Positions 6,825 through 14,947 of a stretch of DNA of 64,000 nt are shown in pieces; the first letter of the stretch is position 1; every line of letters starts with the position of its first letter. The DNA lies in NCBI RefSeq assembly GCF_000255555.1, contig NZ_AGRW01000046.1:1-64000 (forward strand). The letters are read 5' to 3'. The DNA comes from Treponema saccharophilum DSM 2985 (GTDB taxonomy: Bacteria; Spirochaetota; Spirochaetia; Treponematales; Treponemataceae). The translations under genes were made by a program, and so were the position numbers. The notes beneath the pieces are model-generated. The model saw only the letters and a list, made by a program, of their open reading frames with translations. It was not told the origin of the DNA and searched no databases.

Positions 6825-8882
6825 TCAGCCGAGATAGACCATAAGCAGCATTATGTCAGAATTTCGAATCCCGGAAATCCGGCTTGCCTGCCCGAGCGTC
6901 AGCGGCCGCACCTGCTCGAGCTTCTGGCGGCTTTCCGACGAGAGGGCGGGAATCGCACCGTAATCGAAATCGGCGGGAATCCGGTATTTTTCCATCTTGT
7001 GCATTTTTTCGACGCGTGCGTCCTGCTTCTCGATGTAGTATTTGTATTTCGCGTCTTCCTGCGCGATTTCCCAGAAGAGCGGCGGAAGCCCGGGATTCTC
7101 CGCCGACGGATTCTTGAGAAGGAGCGCGCTCGCCTCGTCGATGAGCGCGTATTTTGCGGAGACGGAATCGAACTGCGCCTTCGTCTTGAGCCCGACGCGG
7201 AACGCCTTTTCGGAAAGACGCCTGTCCGCCGTGTCGTGCCGGAGCTTGAGCCGGTATTCTGCGCGCGCCGTGAACATCCGGTACGGCTCCTTCGTGCCGA
7301 GCGTCACGAGGTCGTCGATGAGGACGCCGATGTACGCCTCGTCGCGCCCGAGAATGAGCGGCTCGTATTTCGGCACGGCGCGGAAATTCGAATTTCCGTT
7401 CGATTCGGAGAAATTTCGTATGTATTCGTTCGTCAGGTTCGTGATGTTCTCCGAGATGCGCGAGAAACGCTCCAGCTCGTCCGCGCTGAATTTGGGCTTG
7501 GGCTGGAACGAGCCTTCCTCCGCGCTTGACGGCGACTGACCAAGCCCGCTTTTCGCGTCGGGAAGCTTTCCGCACAATTCTTCGTGCGCCTTCGCGTAGA
7601 GCGATGCGTTTATTCCTGCGACAAGTCCCTGGCCTGCCGCCTCCTCGTATCCGCTCGTCCCGTTTATCTGACCCGCGTTGAAAAGACCCGCGACGCGCTT
7701 CGTCTCAAGCGAGGGGAACAGCTGCGTCGGCTCGACGTAATCGTATTCGACCGCGTATCCGGGGCGCGAGACGTGGCATTTCTCGAATCCGAGAAGCGTC
7801 CGCAAGAAAGCGTCCTGCACTTCCTCGGGAAGCGACGACGAAAGCCCGTTGAGGTAAATCTCGTCCGTAAGAAGGCTTTCCGGCTCCACGAAAAGTTGGT
7901 GTCGCTCGCGCTCGGCGAATCGCATCACCTTGTCCTCGATTGACGGGCAGTACCGCGGCCCGACGCCGCTGATTTTTCCCGAGTAGAGCGGAGAGCGCGA
8001 AATGTTTTCGCGGATTATTTTGTGCGTCTCCTCGTTCGTGTAGACGACGTGGCACGGAACCATCGGCCGCTCGACTTTCTCCGTCTCGAAGCTGAACGGG
8101 ATTACCTCGTCGTCGCCGTCGTTCTCCTCAAGGAACGAGAAATCGATTGTGCGCCTGAGAATGCGCGGCGGCGTTCCCGTCTTGAGCCGTCCCGTCGTGA
8201 ACCCGAGCCGCCTGAGAGATTCGGTAAGCCCGAACGCGCCCGTCTCGCCGATTCTTCCGCACGGCGCGTCGTATTCCCCGATGAAAATCCGCCCGCCGAG
8301 AAACGTTCCCGTCGTGAGGATGACCGAGCGCACTGGGATTATCCTTCCGCGTTCCGTGACGACGGCGGTGACTTTCTGCATCATCCCCGACCGTGCCGCC
8401 TCCGAAAGGTTCTCGCCCCTCGACTCGCCCGGAATCTGCCCCTTCTGCGCGCTTTCCGAGTCCGGCGGGAGCTTTTCGTCCGTTGCCGCCGTTATGATGT
8501 CCGTCACGGTGTCCATCAGCGTGTGGAGGTTTTCCGTCGTCTCGATTGTCTGGCGCGCAATCTGTGAGTAGATGATTTTGTCAGCCTGCGAGCGTGGCGC
8601 CTGAACGGCAGGCCCCCGGCTTTTGTTCAGCATCCTGAACTGTATCATCGATTTGTCGATTATCTTCGCCATCTCGCCGCCCAACGCGTCAATCTCGCGC
8701 ACGATGTTTCCCTTCGCGATTCCGCCTATCGAGGGATTGCATGACATTCGTGCTATTGAATCGATTGTCTGCGTGATGAGAACCGTTTTGAGTCCCATCC
8801 GTGCCGCCGCGAGCGCGGCTTCCGTTCCCGCGTGTCCGCCGCCGACAACGGCGACGTCGTAAGATGAATAAAAACTTGGCAT
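6825..8882 (-). CDS. mnmG: tRNA uridine 5-carboxymethylaminomethyl modification enzyme MnmG
   Basis: FAD-dependent subunit that, with MnmE, installs the carboxymethylaminomethyl group at wobble U34 of several tRNAs. The 685-residue product has the dinucleotide-binding fingerprint GGGHAG near residue 14, the conserved SCNPSIGG segment and the C-terminal helical domain ending RISGIRNSDIMLLMVYLG. It is about 50 residues longer than the E. coli protein; most of the excess is a hydrophilic Ser/Glu/Gly-rich insert near residues 130-166. The ATG at 8882 begins at the family N-terminus; an open extension upstream reads into repeat DNA and is rejected. No ribosome-binding site is seen, and a -10-like TAGACT lies seven bases upstream, so the mRNA may be leaderless. 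Confidence 0.94.
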   Translation of the reverse strand: MPSFYSSYDVAVVGGGHAGTEAALAAARMGLKTVLITQTIDSIARMSCNPSIGGIAKGNIVREIDALGGEMAKIIDKSMIQFRMLNKSRGPAVQAPRSQADKIIYSQIARQTIETTENLHTLMDTVTDIITAATDEKLPPDSESAQKGQIPGESRGENLSEAARSGMMQKVTAVVTERGRIIPVRSVILTTGTFLGGRIFIGEYDAPCGRIGETGAFGLTESLRRLGFTTGRLKTGTPPRILRRTIDFSFLEENDGDDEVIPFSFETEKVERPMVPCHVVYTNEETHKIIRENISRSPLYSGKISGVGPRYCPSIEDKVMRFAERERHQLFVEPESLLTDEIYLNGLSSSLPEEVQDAFLRTLLGFEKCHVSRPGYAVEYDYVEPTQLFPSLETKRVAGLFNAGQINGTSGYEEAAGQGLVAGINASLYAKAHEELCGKLPDAKSGLGQSPSSAEEGSFQPKPKFSADELERFSRISENITNLTNEYIRNFSESNGNSNFRAVPKYEPLILGRDEAYIGVLIDDLVTLGTKEPYRMFTARAEYRLKLRHDTADRRLSEKAFRVGLKTKAQFDSVSAKYALIDEASALLLKNPSAENPGLPPLFWEIAQEDAKYKYYIEKQDARVEKMHKMEKYRIPADFDYGAIPALSSESRQKLEQVRPLTLGQASRISGIRNSDIMLLMVYLG

Positions 8883-8889
8883 GGCGGAT

Positions 8890-8918
8890 AGTCTAACGTC
8901 CGGCGCGTTTATTGTACA
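8890..8918 (-). promoter_or_regulatory. Candidate leaderless promoter of mnmG
   Basis: On the minus strand TGTACA (8918-8913) and TAGACT (8895-8890) are 17 bases apart, and the ATG follows after seven bases. Confidence 0.35.
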
Positions 8919-8924
8919 TTGCGC

Positions 8925-9138
8925 ACGCATTGGTTTCCGCGCGTTTATCGTTTGCTTTTTGTAGCGTGCGCGCGCAGCTCCCCGCTTTTGCGGGGAGTGC
9001 GCCTTGATGGATGGTGGAGATGTGCTGAAGTTTTGTCGTGTTAAGAAAGAAGTTTGAGGATTGCGTTTTGTTTTTTCTGTCACGCATTTGTTTCCGCGCG
9101 TTTATCGCTTGCTTTTTGTAGCGTGCGCGCGCAGCTCC
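8925..9138. repeat. Two copies of the palindromic repeat
   Basis: Two copies of a tail of about 55 bases start at 8925 and 9082, 157 bases apart. The first adjoins a GGCGCAC-type hairpin (CTCCCCGC with GCGGGGAG at 8978-8997); the second has a degraded hairpin. On the minus strand the order, hairpin then a tail with an A-rich block and AAACGCGC, matches the array at 19.6-19.9 kb. No gene lies between 8883 and 9816. Confidence 0.8.
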
Positions 9139-9204
9139 CGGCTGGAAGGGAGAATTATCAGTTAGCAAGCATTCGCGCCAAGAAGAAACGCGCACCCTAA
9201 CTCG

Positions 9205-9721
9205 GGAAGGCGCACGGGGAGGCACGCGGGGAAGGCACGCGCTCCGCGCGTGCCGACGAACGCCCGATACAACGCATAAAGATAAGGACGCGCAAAGGTC
9301 TACGGGGCACACGGGGAGGCACGCGCCCCGCGCGTGCCGACGAACGCCCGATGCAACTCATAAAGAGTAACACGCGCAAAGATTCACGGGGCGCGAACGC
9401 CCGATGCAACTCATAAAGAGTAACGCGCGCAAAGATTCACGGGGCGCACGGGGAGGCACGCGCCCCGCGCGTGCCGGCGAACGCCCGATACAACGCATAA
9501 AGATAAGAACGCGCAAAGGTCTACGGGGCGCTAACGCCCGATACAACGCATAAAGAGTAACGCGCGCAAAGATTTACGGGGCGCGAACGCCCGATACAAC
9601 TCATAAAGGGTAACACGCGGAAAAGATTCACGGGGCACGCGGGGAGGCACGCGCCTCGCGCGTGCCGGCGAACGCCTGATACAACGCATAAAGATAAGGA
9701 CGCGCAAAGATTTACAGGGCG
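9205..9721. repeat. Modular array of 53- and 84-base units
   Basis: The anchor AACGCCCGAT (once AACGCCTGAT) occurs at 9259, 9343, 9396, 9480, 9533, 9586 and 9671. The spacings are 84, 53, 84, 53, 53 and 85. The 53-base unit carries a tail like AACGCATAAAGATAAGGA and ends GGGGCGC. The longer units add a 31-base palindromic module (GGCACGCGCCCCGCGCGTGCC). No spacers vary, so it is not a CRISPR. Related units recur at 38190-38350. Confidence 0.9.
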
Positions 9722-9816
9722 CGTCTAATTCTTGACGTTTTCGTGCGCTTTCAGAAGGGGATGTTTCTGCTAGAATGGGGATGTTCAAAATATCAATGCT
9801 TTTTAAGGAGACAAAC

Positions 9817-10455
9817 ATGAGAATCGCTCTTATAAACGAGAATTCGCAGGCGGTCAAGAATGCCGTCATCTACAATTCGCTCAAGAAGGTTGCCGACGCG
9901 CACGGGTTCGAGGTGGTGAACTACGGGATGTACTCGGCGGAGGACAAGGCGCAGCTCACATACGTTCAGAACGGAATCCTCGCCGCGGTGCTCCTCAATT
10001 CCGGGGCGGCTGATTTTGTCGTGACGGGATGCGGAACGGGCGAGGGCGCCATGCTCGCGCTCAACAGCTTCCCGGGCGTCATCTGCGGGCACGTCGCGAC
10101 GCCGCTCGACGCGTACACGTTCGCGCAGATTAACGACGGGAACGCGATTTCCATCCCGTTCGCGCTCGGATTCGGGTGGGGCGGCGACCTCAACCTCGAA
10201 TATATTTTCGAGAAGCTTTTCAGCGAGCCGTTCGGGCAGGGATATCCGCGTGAGCGCGCCGTTCCCGAGCAGCGGAACAAGAAAATCCTCGACGGTGTCC
10301 GCGCCGCCGCGTTCAGGCCTCTTCCCGAAATCCTCCGCGCGCTCGATTCTGAGCTTGTGAAGGGCGCCCTTTCCGGCGAGAAATTCCGCGAGTATTTCTT
10401 CCGCGACGCGAAATGCGACGAGATGAAAGCCCTCGTGAACGAAATCCTCGGCTGA
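9817..10455 (+). CDS. RpiB/LacA/LacB family sugar-phosphate isomerase
   Basis: Probably interconverts a pentose or hexose phosphate aldose and ketose in the cytosol (ribose-5-phosphate/ribulose-5-phosphate, or galactose-6-phosphate/tagatose-6-phosphate); the exact substrate is not settled by sequence. The 212-residue chain carries the family core GCGTGEG with the presumed catalytic Cys72 and the following CGHVATPLDAY segment. Classical RpiB proteins are about 150 residues; this one has a 60-residue C-terminal extension rich in charged residues. AAGGAG precedes the ATG at 9817. It lies alone between the repeat array and a strong terminator. Confidence 0.85.
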   Translation: MRIALINENSQAVKNAVIYNSLKKVADAHGFEVVNYGMYSAEDKAQLTYVQNGILAAVLLNSGAADFVVTGCGTGEGAMLALNSFPGVICGHVATPLDAYTFAQINDGNAISIPFALGFGWGGDLNLEYIFEKLFSEPFGQGYPRERAVPEQRNKKILDGVRAAAFRPLPEILRALDSELVKGALSGEKFREYFFRDAKCDEMKALVNEILG

Positions 10456-10473
10456 CGTTCCGAAAATCGCTTC

Positions 10474-10530
10474 AAAAAATCCCCGCGCTCCGTTCCGGAT
10501 TGTCCGGATGAAGACGCGGGGATTTTTTTT
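10474..10530. terminator. Bidirectional terminator
   Basis: AAATCCCCGCG near 10477-10487 pairs with CGCGGGGATTT at 10515-10525, flanked by A and T tracts. It separates the isomerase gene from the convergent PAP2 gene. Confidence 0.9.
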
Positions 10531-10544
10531 CGGATTCGGAAAAA

Positions 10545-11360
10545 TCAGAATTCGTGCCGTATCGAAAAGCCGAGAGGGCTTGCCGTTATCGTCGTCGCCG
10601 CATTTTTCGCGTTGAGCGTGTGCATGAACGGGACGAGGAACCCGACCGCGCTTCCGACAGCCGCCCCGACCAGAACGTCCGTCGCGAAGTGGCATCCCGC
10701 GAGGATGCGGCTCGCGCCGGTGAATGCCGCGAGAGCGTGCGCCGTAATCGCGAACGGAATCTTCATCCGCGACTCGGGGAACCATTTGCAGAACGTGTAG
10801 CTCGCGAACGTCGCCGACGCGAACGCCATCGTCGTGTGCCCGCTGAAGAACGAGCGTTTCCAGCTGTCCTCAATCGCCTCGTCTCCGCCGTAATAGTTGT
10901 ACGGGCGGACTCGGCTGACGGGGCCTTTGAGGAGATGCGGGAGCGTGTGCGCCACGAGGACTGTTTCCGCGAACATCACCGAATGCGTCAGAAGCTCGCT
11001 GTTCCCCCCGTCGCGGTGCACGAAATACGCGCCGAAGAGAAACGAGCCTGCGGGAAGGACGCACATCATGGCGTCGCCCGTCCTGTCCCACGCTTTGCTG
11101 TAGCTGTGCATGAGCGCGCGGTCGAACGGGTTCACGTCGTTTTTGTCGAACGGTTTTCCGTCCCAGTCGTCTTCGACGAACGCGAAGTCGTATATGTTGT
11201 GGAACACTTCCCCCGCAATCTCGAACGCCCCGATGCCGATTTCCGTTCCCTTTCCGAGCGAGAAGGGCTGGGCATTCGCAATCTGGCAAACTGCGAGGAG
11301 AAAAAGAGCCGCCGCGATTTTTGCGGCACCCGTTTTTGTCGATTTTTTCTCGGCCATCAT
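10545..11360 (-). CDS. PAP2-family phosphatase, secreted or membrane-associated
   Basis: Predicted lipid or undecaprenyl-diphosphate-type acid phosphatase. The 271-residue protein starts with a signal peptide (AAALFLLAVCQIANA) and carries the three phosphatase motifs: KGPVSRVRP (Lys-x6-Arg-Pro), FSGH in place of PSGH, and SRILAGCHFATD (Ser-Arg...His-x3-Asp). Catalytic His residues are present in motifs two and three. It likely acts in the periplasm or outer envelope, since the core follows a cleavable signal and transmembrane helices are few. The start codon overlaps the rlmB stop (ATGA), so the two are translationally coupled; a second ATG lies one codon later. Confidence 0.88.
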   Translation of the reverse strand: MMAEKKSTKTGAAKIAAALFLLAVCQIANAQPFSLGKGTEIGIGAFEIAGEVFHNIYDFAFVEDDWDGKPFDKNDVNPFDRALMHSYSKAWDRTGDAMMCVLPAGSFLFGAYFVHRDGGNSELLTHSVMFAETVLVAHTLPHLLKGPVSRVRPYNYYGGDEAIEDSWKRSFFSGHTTMAFASATFASYTFCKWFPESRMKIPFAITAHALAAFTGASRILAGCHFATDVLVGAAVGSAVGFLVPFMHTLNAKNAATTITASPLGFSIRHEF

Positions 11361-12145
11361 TTTCTTCCGCTTGTCTCGTAGAGGAGGACGCCCGCCGCGA
11401 CGGAGACGTTGAGGCTGTCGATTTTTCCGCATGTCGGAATCGAAACAATCTTGTCGCACTGCGATTCGAGGAGCTTTCCGATTCCGCTTCCCTCGCTCCC
11501 CATGACGATTGCCGTCTTGTCCGCGAATTCGACTTCGCGCACGTTCTCACCGCCCGCGTCCGCGCCGTAAAGCCAGAATCCCGCCTCCTTGAGCATCTGC
11601 GCCGCGCGCACGAGGTTCGTGACGACCGCGACGGGAACATATGCCGAGGCGCCCGCGCTTGAGCGTGCGATAATCTCGTTTTCGGAGACGTCGCTTGCTC
11701 CGTGCCTGCTCGGCATGACGACGAGCGATGCGCCGAACTGGTCGCACGAGCGGATTATCGCGCCGACGTTGTGCGGGTCCGTTATCGAGTCGAGGATAAG
11801 CACAGTCATTTTTTCTTGCGACTGCCCCGCCTCAAGAATCCACCGGTCAAAATCGACAACGTTCGCCTTCGATTCCTCCCCGTCCGCCTCCATCACGATT
11901 CCGCGGTGGTCTCGCGCGACTTCCGGAAGACTCCTTACGAGCGAGTCGAGCGCTTTCGCGTCTTCGTTCACGATTTTTATTCCGGCATTCCGCGCCGCCT
12001 CAAGGATTTTCTTCACGCGCGGCCCCGTCTTCGCGACATGAAGCACGATTTCCGCGCCCTTTTTTCCCCCGTTTTCATTCTGCTCGTCCGCCGCGCGCCT
12101 GACTCTCTCCTCTATCGCGTGGAACCCCGTGACAATCTGCCTCAT
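11357..12145 (-). CDS. rlmB: TrmH/SpoU-family 23S rRNA 2'-O-methyltransferase, RlmB type
   Basis: Transfers methyl from SAM to a ribose 2'-OH, most likely of 23S rRNA G2251. The 262-residue protein has the N-terminal substrate-binding domain (TGFHAIEE start) and a C-terminal SPOUT knot with motif 1 (DSITDPHNVGAIIRSCDQFGA), motif 2 (IVMGSEGSGIG) and motif 3 (IPTCGKIDSLNVSVAAGVLLYE). A perfect GGAGG lies before the ATG at 12145. It is first in a two-gene unit with the PAP2 phosphatase. RlmB is the best match, though another SpoU specificity is possible. Confidence 0.9.
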   Translation of the reverse strand: MRQIVTGFHAIEERVRRAADEQNENGGKKGAEIVLHVAKTGPRVKKILEAARNAGIKIVNEDAKALDSLVRSLPEVARDHRGIVMEADGEESKANVVDFDRWILEAGQSQEKMTVLILDSITDPHNVGAIIRSCDQFGASLVVMPSRHGASDVSENEIIARSSAGASAYVPVAVVTNLVRAAQMLKEAGFWLYGADAGGENVREVEFADKTAIVMGSEGSGIGKLLESQCDKIVSIPTCGKIDSLNVSVAAGVLLYETSGRK

Positions 12146-12162
12146 ATATACCTCCAAATAAG

Positions 12163-12191
12163 TAAAAAAAATCGGTGGCTTTACCACCGAT
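12163..12191 (-). terminator. Terminator of the SEC-C gene
   Basis: On the minus strand ATCGGTGG (12191-12184) pairs with CCACCGAT (12178-12171) and is followed by eight T. It lies between the SEC-C gene and rlmB. Confidence 0.85.
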
Positions 12192-12214
12192 TCCTTGTTT
12201 TCTGTTATCCGAAC

Positions 12215-12715
12215 TTATCTTCCGCAGCACTTCTTGTATTTTTTTCCGCTTCCGCACGGGCACGGGTCATTGCGCCCGATTTTCGCGCCTTCGCGGACGA
12301 CGGTCATCGGCTTTACGCTGCCGACCGAATACATCCAGCTGCCCTCGATTTTCTTGAAGTAGCCGATTTCGTGGTGGATTTCGCGGAGCCCCTGCTTCGT
12401 CGTGTACGTTGCCTCGAACTCGACGATTCCCTCGTCATCGCTTTCGGTTCCTTTCTCCGTGCGGAGGATTTTGAGCCCGTGCCATGTCGAATTCTTCGCC
12501 CAGTCTTCCGTCGCCTTGCGGTCGATTTCCGCGATTTTCTCGCCTTCCTCGCAAGAGTTGATTATGAAGTCGATTTCCTTTTTCTCGTATGAGGAATAGC
12601 GCGCGCGCATGAGGCTCTCTGCCGTCGGTGCTTTTGCGGTTCCCTTGATGATTGGTTCGCAGCATTCCGCGTAGGTTTTTCCGGAGCCGCACGGGCACAA
12701 ATCTTTGTCAGCCAT
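12215..12715 (-). CDS. YchJ-like protein with two SEC-C zinc motifs
   Basis: Function unknown; the UPF0225/YchJ family has an NTF2-like middle domain flanked by SEC-C motifs that bind zinc. Here both ends carry one: [14 protein letters not shown] at residues 6-19 and [13 protein letters not shown] at the C-terminus. The middle ([17 protein letters not shown] onward) matches the family. The length of 166 residues is typical. AAAGGA lies upstream of the ATG. The SEC-C motif is also the SecB-binding tail of SecA, so an adaptor role near protein export or folding is plausible but unproven. Confidence 0.88.
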   Translation of the reverse strand: MADKDLCPCGSGKTYAECCEPIIKGTAKAPTAESLMRARYSSYEKKEIDFIINSCEEGEKIAEIDRKATEDWAKNSTWHGLKILRTEKGTESDDEGIVEFEATYTTKQGLREIHHEIGYFKKIEGSWMYSVGSVKPMTVVREGAKIGRNDPCPCGSGKKYKKCCGR

Positions 12716-12778
12716 TTTGTTGTCCTTTATAAAGTAAAATTGAATTTGCCCGAATTATATCAAATTCTGCAAAACGGT

Positions 12779-12807
12779 TTCAACTTTTTCCGAATACGCT
12801 CTATAAT
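12779..12807 (+). promoter_or_regulatory. Promoter of fadD
   Basis: A perfect TATAAT lies at 12802-12807. The best -35 at 17-base spacing is a weak TTCAAC (12779-12784), which would fit a regulated promoter. Confidence 0.5.
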
Positions 12808-12823
12808 GAGCAGACATTTTTTT

Positions 12824-12846
12824 TGACAAAAATCATGTTTTTGTCA
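12824..12846 (+). promoter_or_regulatory. Inverted repeat downstream of the fadD promoter, candidate operator
   Basis: Perfect 9-bp arms TGACAAAAA and TTTTTGTCA surround TCATG. The outer half-sites form TGACA-N13-TGTCA, the same layout found twice upstream of the fadL-like gene. It begins 17 bases after the -10 box, where a bound repressor would block transcription. It could also act as a 5'-end RNA hairpin. Confidence 0.5.
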
Positions 12847-12942
12847 TGGAATCCCCGTGCCGACGCCGGGATTTCCGACGGATGAACGCGCCTTTCTTTT
12901 TTGCGCGGCTTTTCCAAATAATTTTTCAAGGGGTTCATACAT

Positions 12943-14853
12943 ATGGAAACTACACTTCCTCGTCTTTTCAGAAAACGCGCCTCGGAGCATCCCGAGCTTG
13001 CGTTCCAGATGTCACGGTGCAAGGACGGGCATTTCGAGCCGACAACGTACAAGGAGGCTTACGAAAACGCGGTCGCGTTTGCGGGCGGGCTTCTCGCCCA
13101 CGGGGTCGCGCGCGAGGAGCATATCGGGCTTGTTTCCGACAACAGGAAGGAATGGGAGCAGGCCGACATGGGGCTTCTCATGCTCGGCGCGATTGACGTT
13201 CCGCGCGGGTGTGACGCGACTTCCGGCGATTTGGAATACATCCTCTCTTTTTCCGAGTGCCGCCGCGTAATCGTCGAGAATTCCGCGCAGGTGGAGAAGA
13301 TAATCGCGCTCAAGGAGAAGCTTCCGCTCGTGACGGAGCTCATCATGTTCGACAATCCGGGCGACAAGGATATCGAGTCCGCGAAGAATGCGGGGCTTTC
13401 GCTTTTCTCGTTCGAGCAGATTCTTTCCGAGGGGCGCGAATTCAACGCCGCGAATCCGGGAAAAGTCGAGGATGAGATGGACAAGGGAAAGTGGGACGAC
13501 CTCGCCACGATAATATTCACCTCGGGGACGACCGGAAAGCCGAAGGGCGTAATGCTTTCCCACGGGAATTTCATCACGCAGCTAGACGAGGTGTGCGAGA
13601 GAATCTACCTGTATCCCGGCGACCGCGGGATGATGGTTCTTCCTGTCTGGCATGCGTTCCAGCGCGCCGTCGAATACGTCGTCCTGAACCAGTCCGCCAC
13701 AATCTGCTACTCGAAGCCCGTCGGCCCCGTCCTCCTCGCCGACTTGAAGGCGCTGAACCCTCAGGTTCTTCCGGCTGTTCCGCGCGTCTTCGAGGCGGTC
13801 TACGACGGAATCTACCGCAATATGAGGAAAACGGGCGGAATCGTCCTCAGGCTTTTCAATTTCTTCGTCGCAATCGCGCTTTTCCATTCGAAACTCGACC
13901 GCGTCCTATTTGACCGCACGACGAGGTACGGAATGGACAAGAGATGGCTGCAGTGGCCGGCGTTTGTCATCCCGTGGCTCGTCTGCTACCCGATAAAGCT
14001 TTTGGGCGGCGCGATGATTTTCAGGAAAATCCGCAAGATGCTCGGGACGAATTTCCGCTCCGGTGTCGCAGGCGGCGGCGCGCTTCCTCCAGCCGTGGAC
14101 AAATTCTTCTGGGCAATCGGAATCAAACTCGTCGAGGGATACGGCCTCACGGAAACGGCGCCGATTATCTCCGTCCGCCCGATTGACCGCCCCGTTTTGG
14201 GGAACGTCGGCTCGGCAGTCCGCGGGATTTCCGCGCGCGTCGTAGACCCGCTTACGAGGAAACCGCTCAAGCGCGGGAAGAAGGGCGTGCTCGAAGTGAA
14301 GGGCGGAACGGTGATGAAGGGATATTACAAGCAGCCGGAGCTTACCGCAAAGGCAATCGACGAGAACGGGTGGTTCGACACGGGCGACCTTGCGCGCCTT
14401 ACCGCGAACAACGAAATCGTCCTGTGCGGAAGGGTGAAGGACACGATTGTCCAGACCGGCGGGGAGAACGTCGAGCCGCTTCCGATTGAGATGAAGATGC
14501 AGGAATCGCGTTTCATAAAGACTGCCGTCGTTCTCGGGCAGGACCAGCGCTATCTTGCCGCACTCGTCGTTCCCGAGCAGTCGGAGGTCGAGGCTTTCTG
14601 CACGTCGTCCGACCTTCCCTACAAGAAATACGCCGACATGGTGAAAAGCCCCGAGGTTCTCCATCTCATCGAGACCGAGGTCGCGACTCGCGTCAACGCG
14701 AAAAACGGGTTCAAGAGCTACGAGCGCATAAACAAAATCGCGCTTCTCCCCAAGGAATTCGAGGTCGGCGTGGAGCTTTCGGCGAAGCAGGAAATGATGC
14801 GCTACCGCATAAACGAAATCTACGCGAAGGAAATAAAAGCGCTTTTCCGCTGA
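12943..14853 (+). CDS. fadD: Long-chain acyl-CoA synthetase (AMP-forming)
   Basis: Activates fatty acids with ATP and CoA at the inner face of the membrane, trapping them for lipid synthesis or further use. The 636-residue protein has the AMP-binding signature TSGTTGKPKG at residues 193-202, the adenine/acyl motif VEGYGLTETAP, and the hinge region GWFDTGDLA with GRVKDTI. A Trp-rich hydrophobic stretch (about 290-350) is typical of the long-chain group common in spirochaetes. The start is preceded by AAGGGG. Treponemes largely depend on host lipid, so this is probably the entry point for acquired fatty acids. The fadL-like porin and lipase 1.7 kb away share an upstream inverted repeat. Confidence 0.92.
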   Translation: METTLPRLFRKRASEHPELAFQMSRCKDGHFEPTTYKEAYENAVAFAGGLLAHGVAREEHIGLVSDNRKEWEQADMGLLMLGAIDVPRGCDATSGDLEYILSFSECRRVIVENSAQVEKIIALKEKLPLVTELIMFDNPGDKDIESAKNAGLSLFSFEQILSEGREFNAANPGKVEDEMDKGKWDDLATIIFTSGTTGKPKGVMLSHGNFITQLDEVCERIYLYPGDRGMMVLPVWHAFQRAVEYVVLNQSATICYSKPVGPVLLADLKALNPQVLPAVPRVFEAVYDGIYRNMRKTGGIVLRLFNFFVAIALFHSKLDRVLFDRTTRYGMDKRWLQWPAFVIPWLVCYPIKLLGGAMIFRKIRKMLGTNFRSGVAGGGALPPAVDKFFWAIGIKLVEGYGLTETAPIISVRPIDRPVLGNVGSAVRGISARVVDPLTRKPLKRGKKGVLEVKGGTVMKGYYKQPELTAKAIDENGWFDTGDLARLTANNEIVLCGRVKDTIVQTGGENVEPLPIEMKMQESRFIKTAVVLGQDQRYLAALVVPEQSEVEAFCTSSDLPYKKYADMVKSPEVLHLIETEVATRVNAKNGFKSYERINKIALLPKEFEVGVELSAKQEMMRYRINEIYAKEIKALFR

Positions 14854-14869
14854 TGGAAGCGCCGCAATA

Positions 14870-14912
14870 AAAAAGGGCTGCCCGAAGAGAATTTCTGCGG
14901 GCAGCCCTTTTT
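14870..14912. terminator. Bidirectional terminator
   Basis: AAAAAGGGCTGCCCG (14870-14884) pairs with CGGGCAGCCCTTTTT (14898-14912). It serves the convergent fadD and Rsm22-type genes. Confidence 0.9.
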
Positions 14913-14947
14913 GTTTTTTCCGAGACGGAGCGGATTCCCTTTTTCCG

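Noticed and set aside
8883-9083. N-terminal extension of mnmG by 67 residues
   Set aside because: Reads into repeat DNA; the family N-terminus and a promoter both point to the ATG at 8882.
9197-9546. Minus-strand frames encoding repeated Arg-rich peptides
   Set aside because: They are translations of the 53/84-base repeat units; no start signal and no similarity to proteins.
9205-9721. CRISPR array
   Set aside because: Spacing is regular, but the intervals between anchors are conserved too, so there are no unique spacers, and no cas genes are present.
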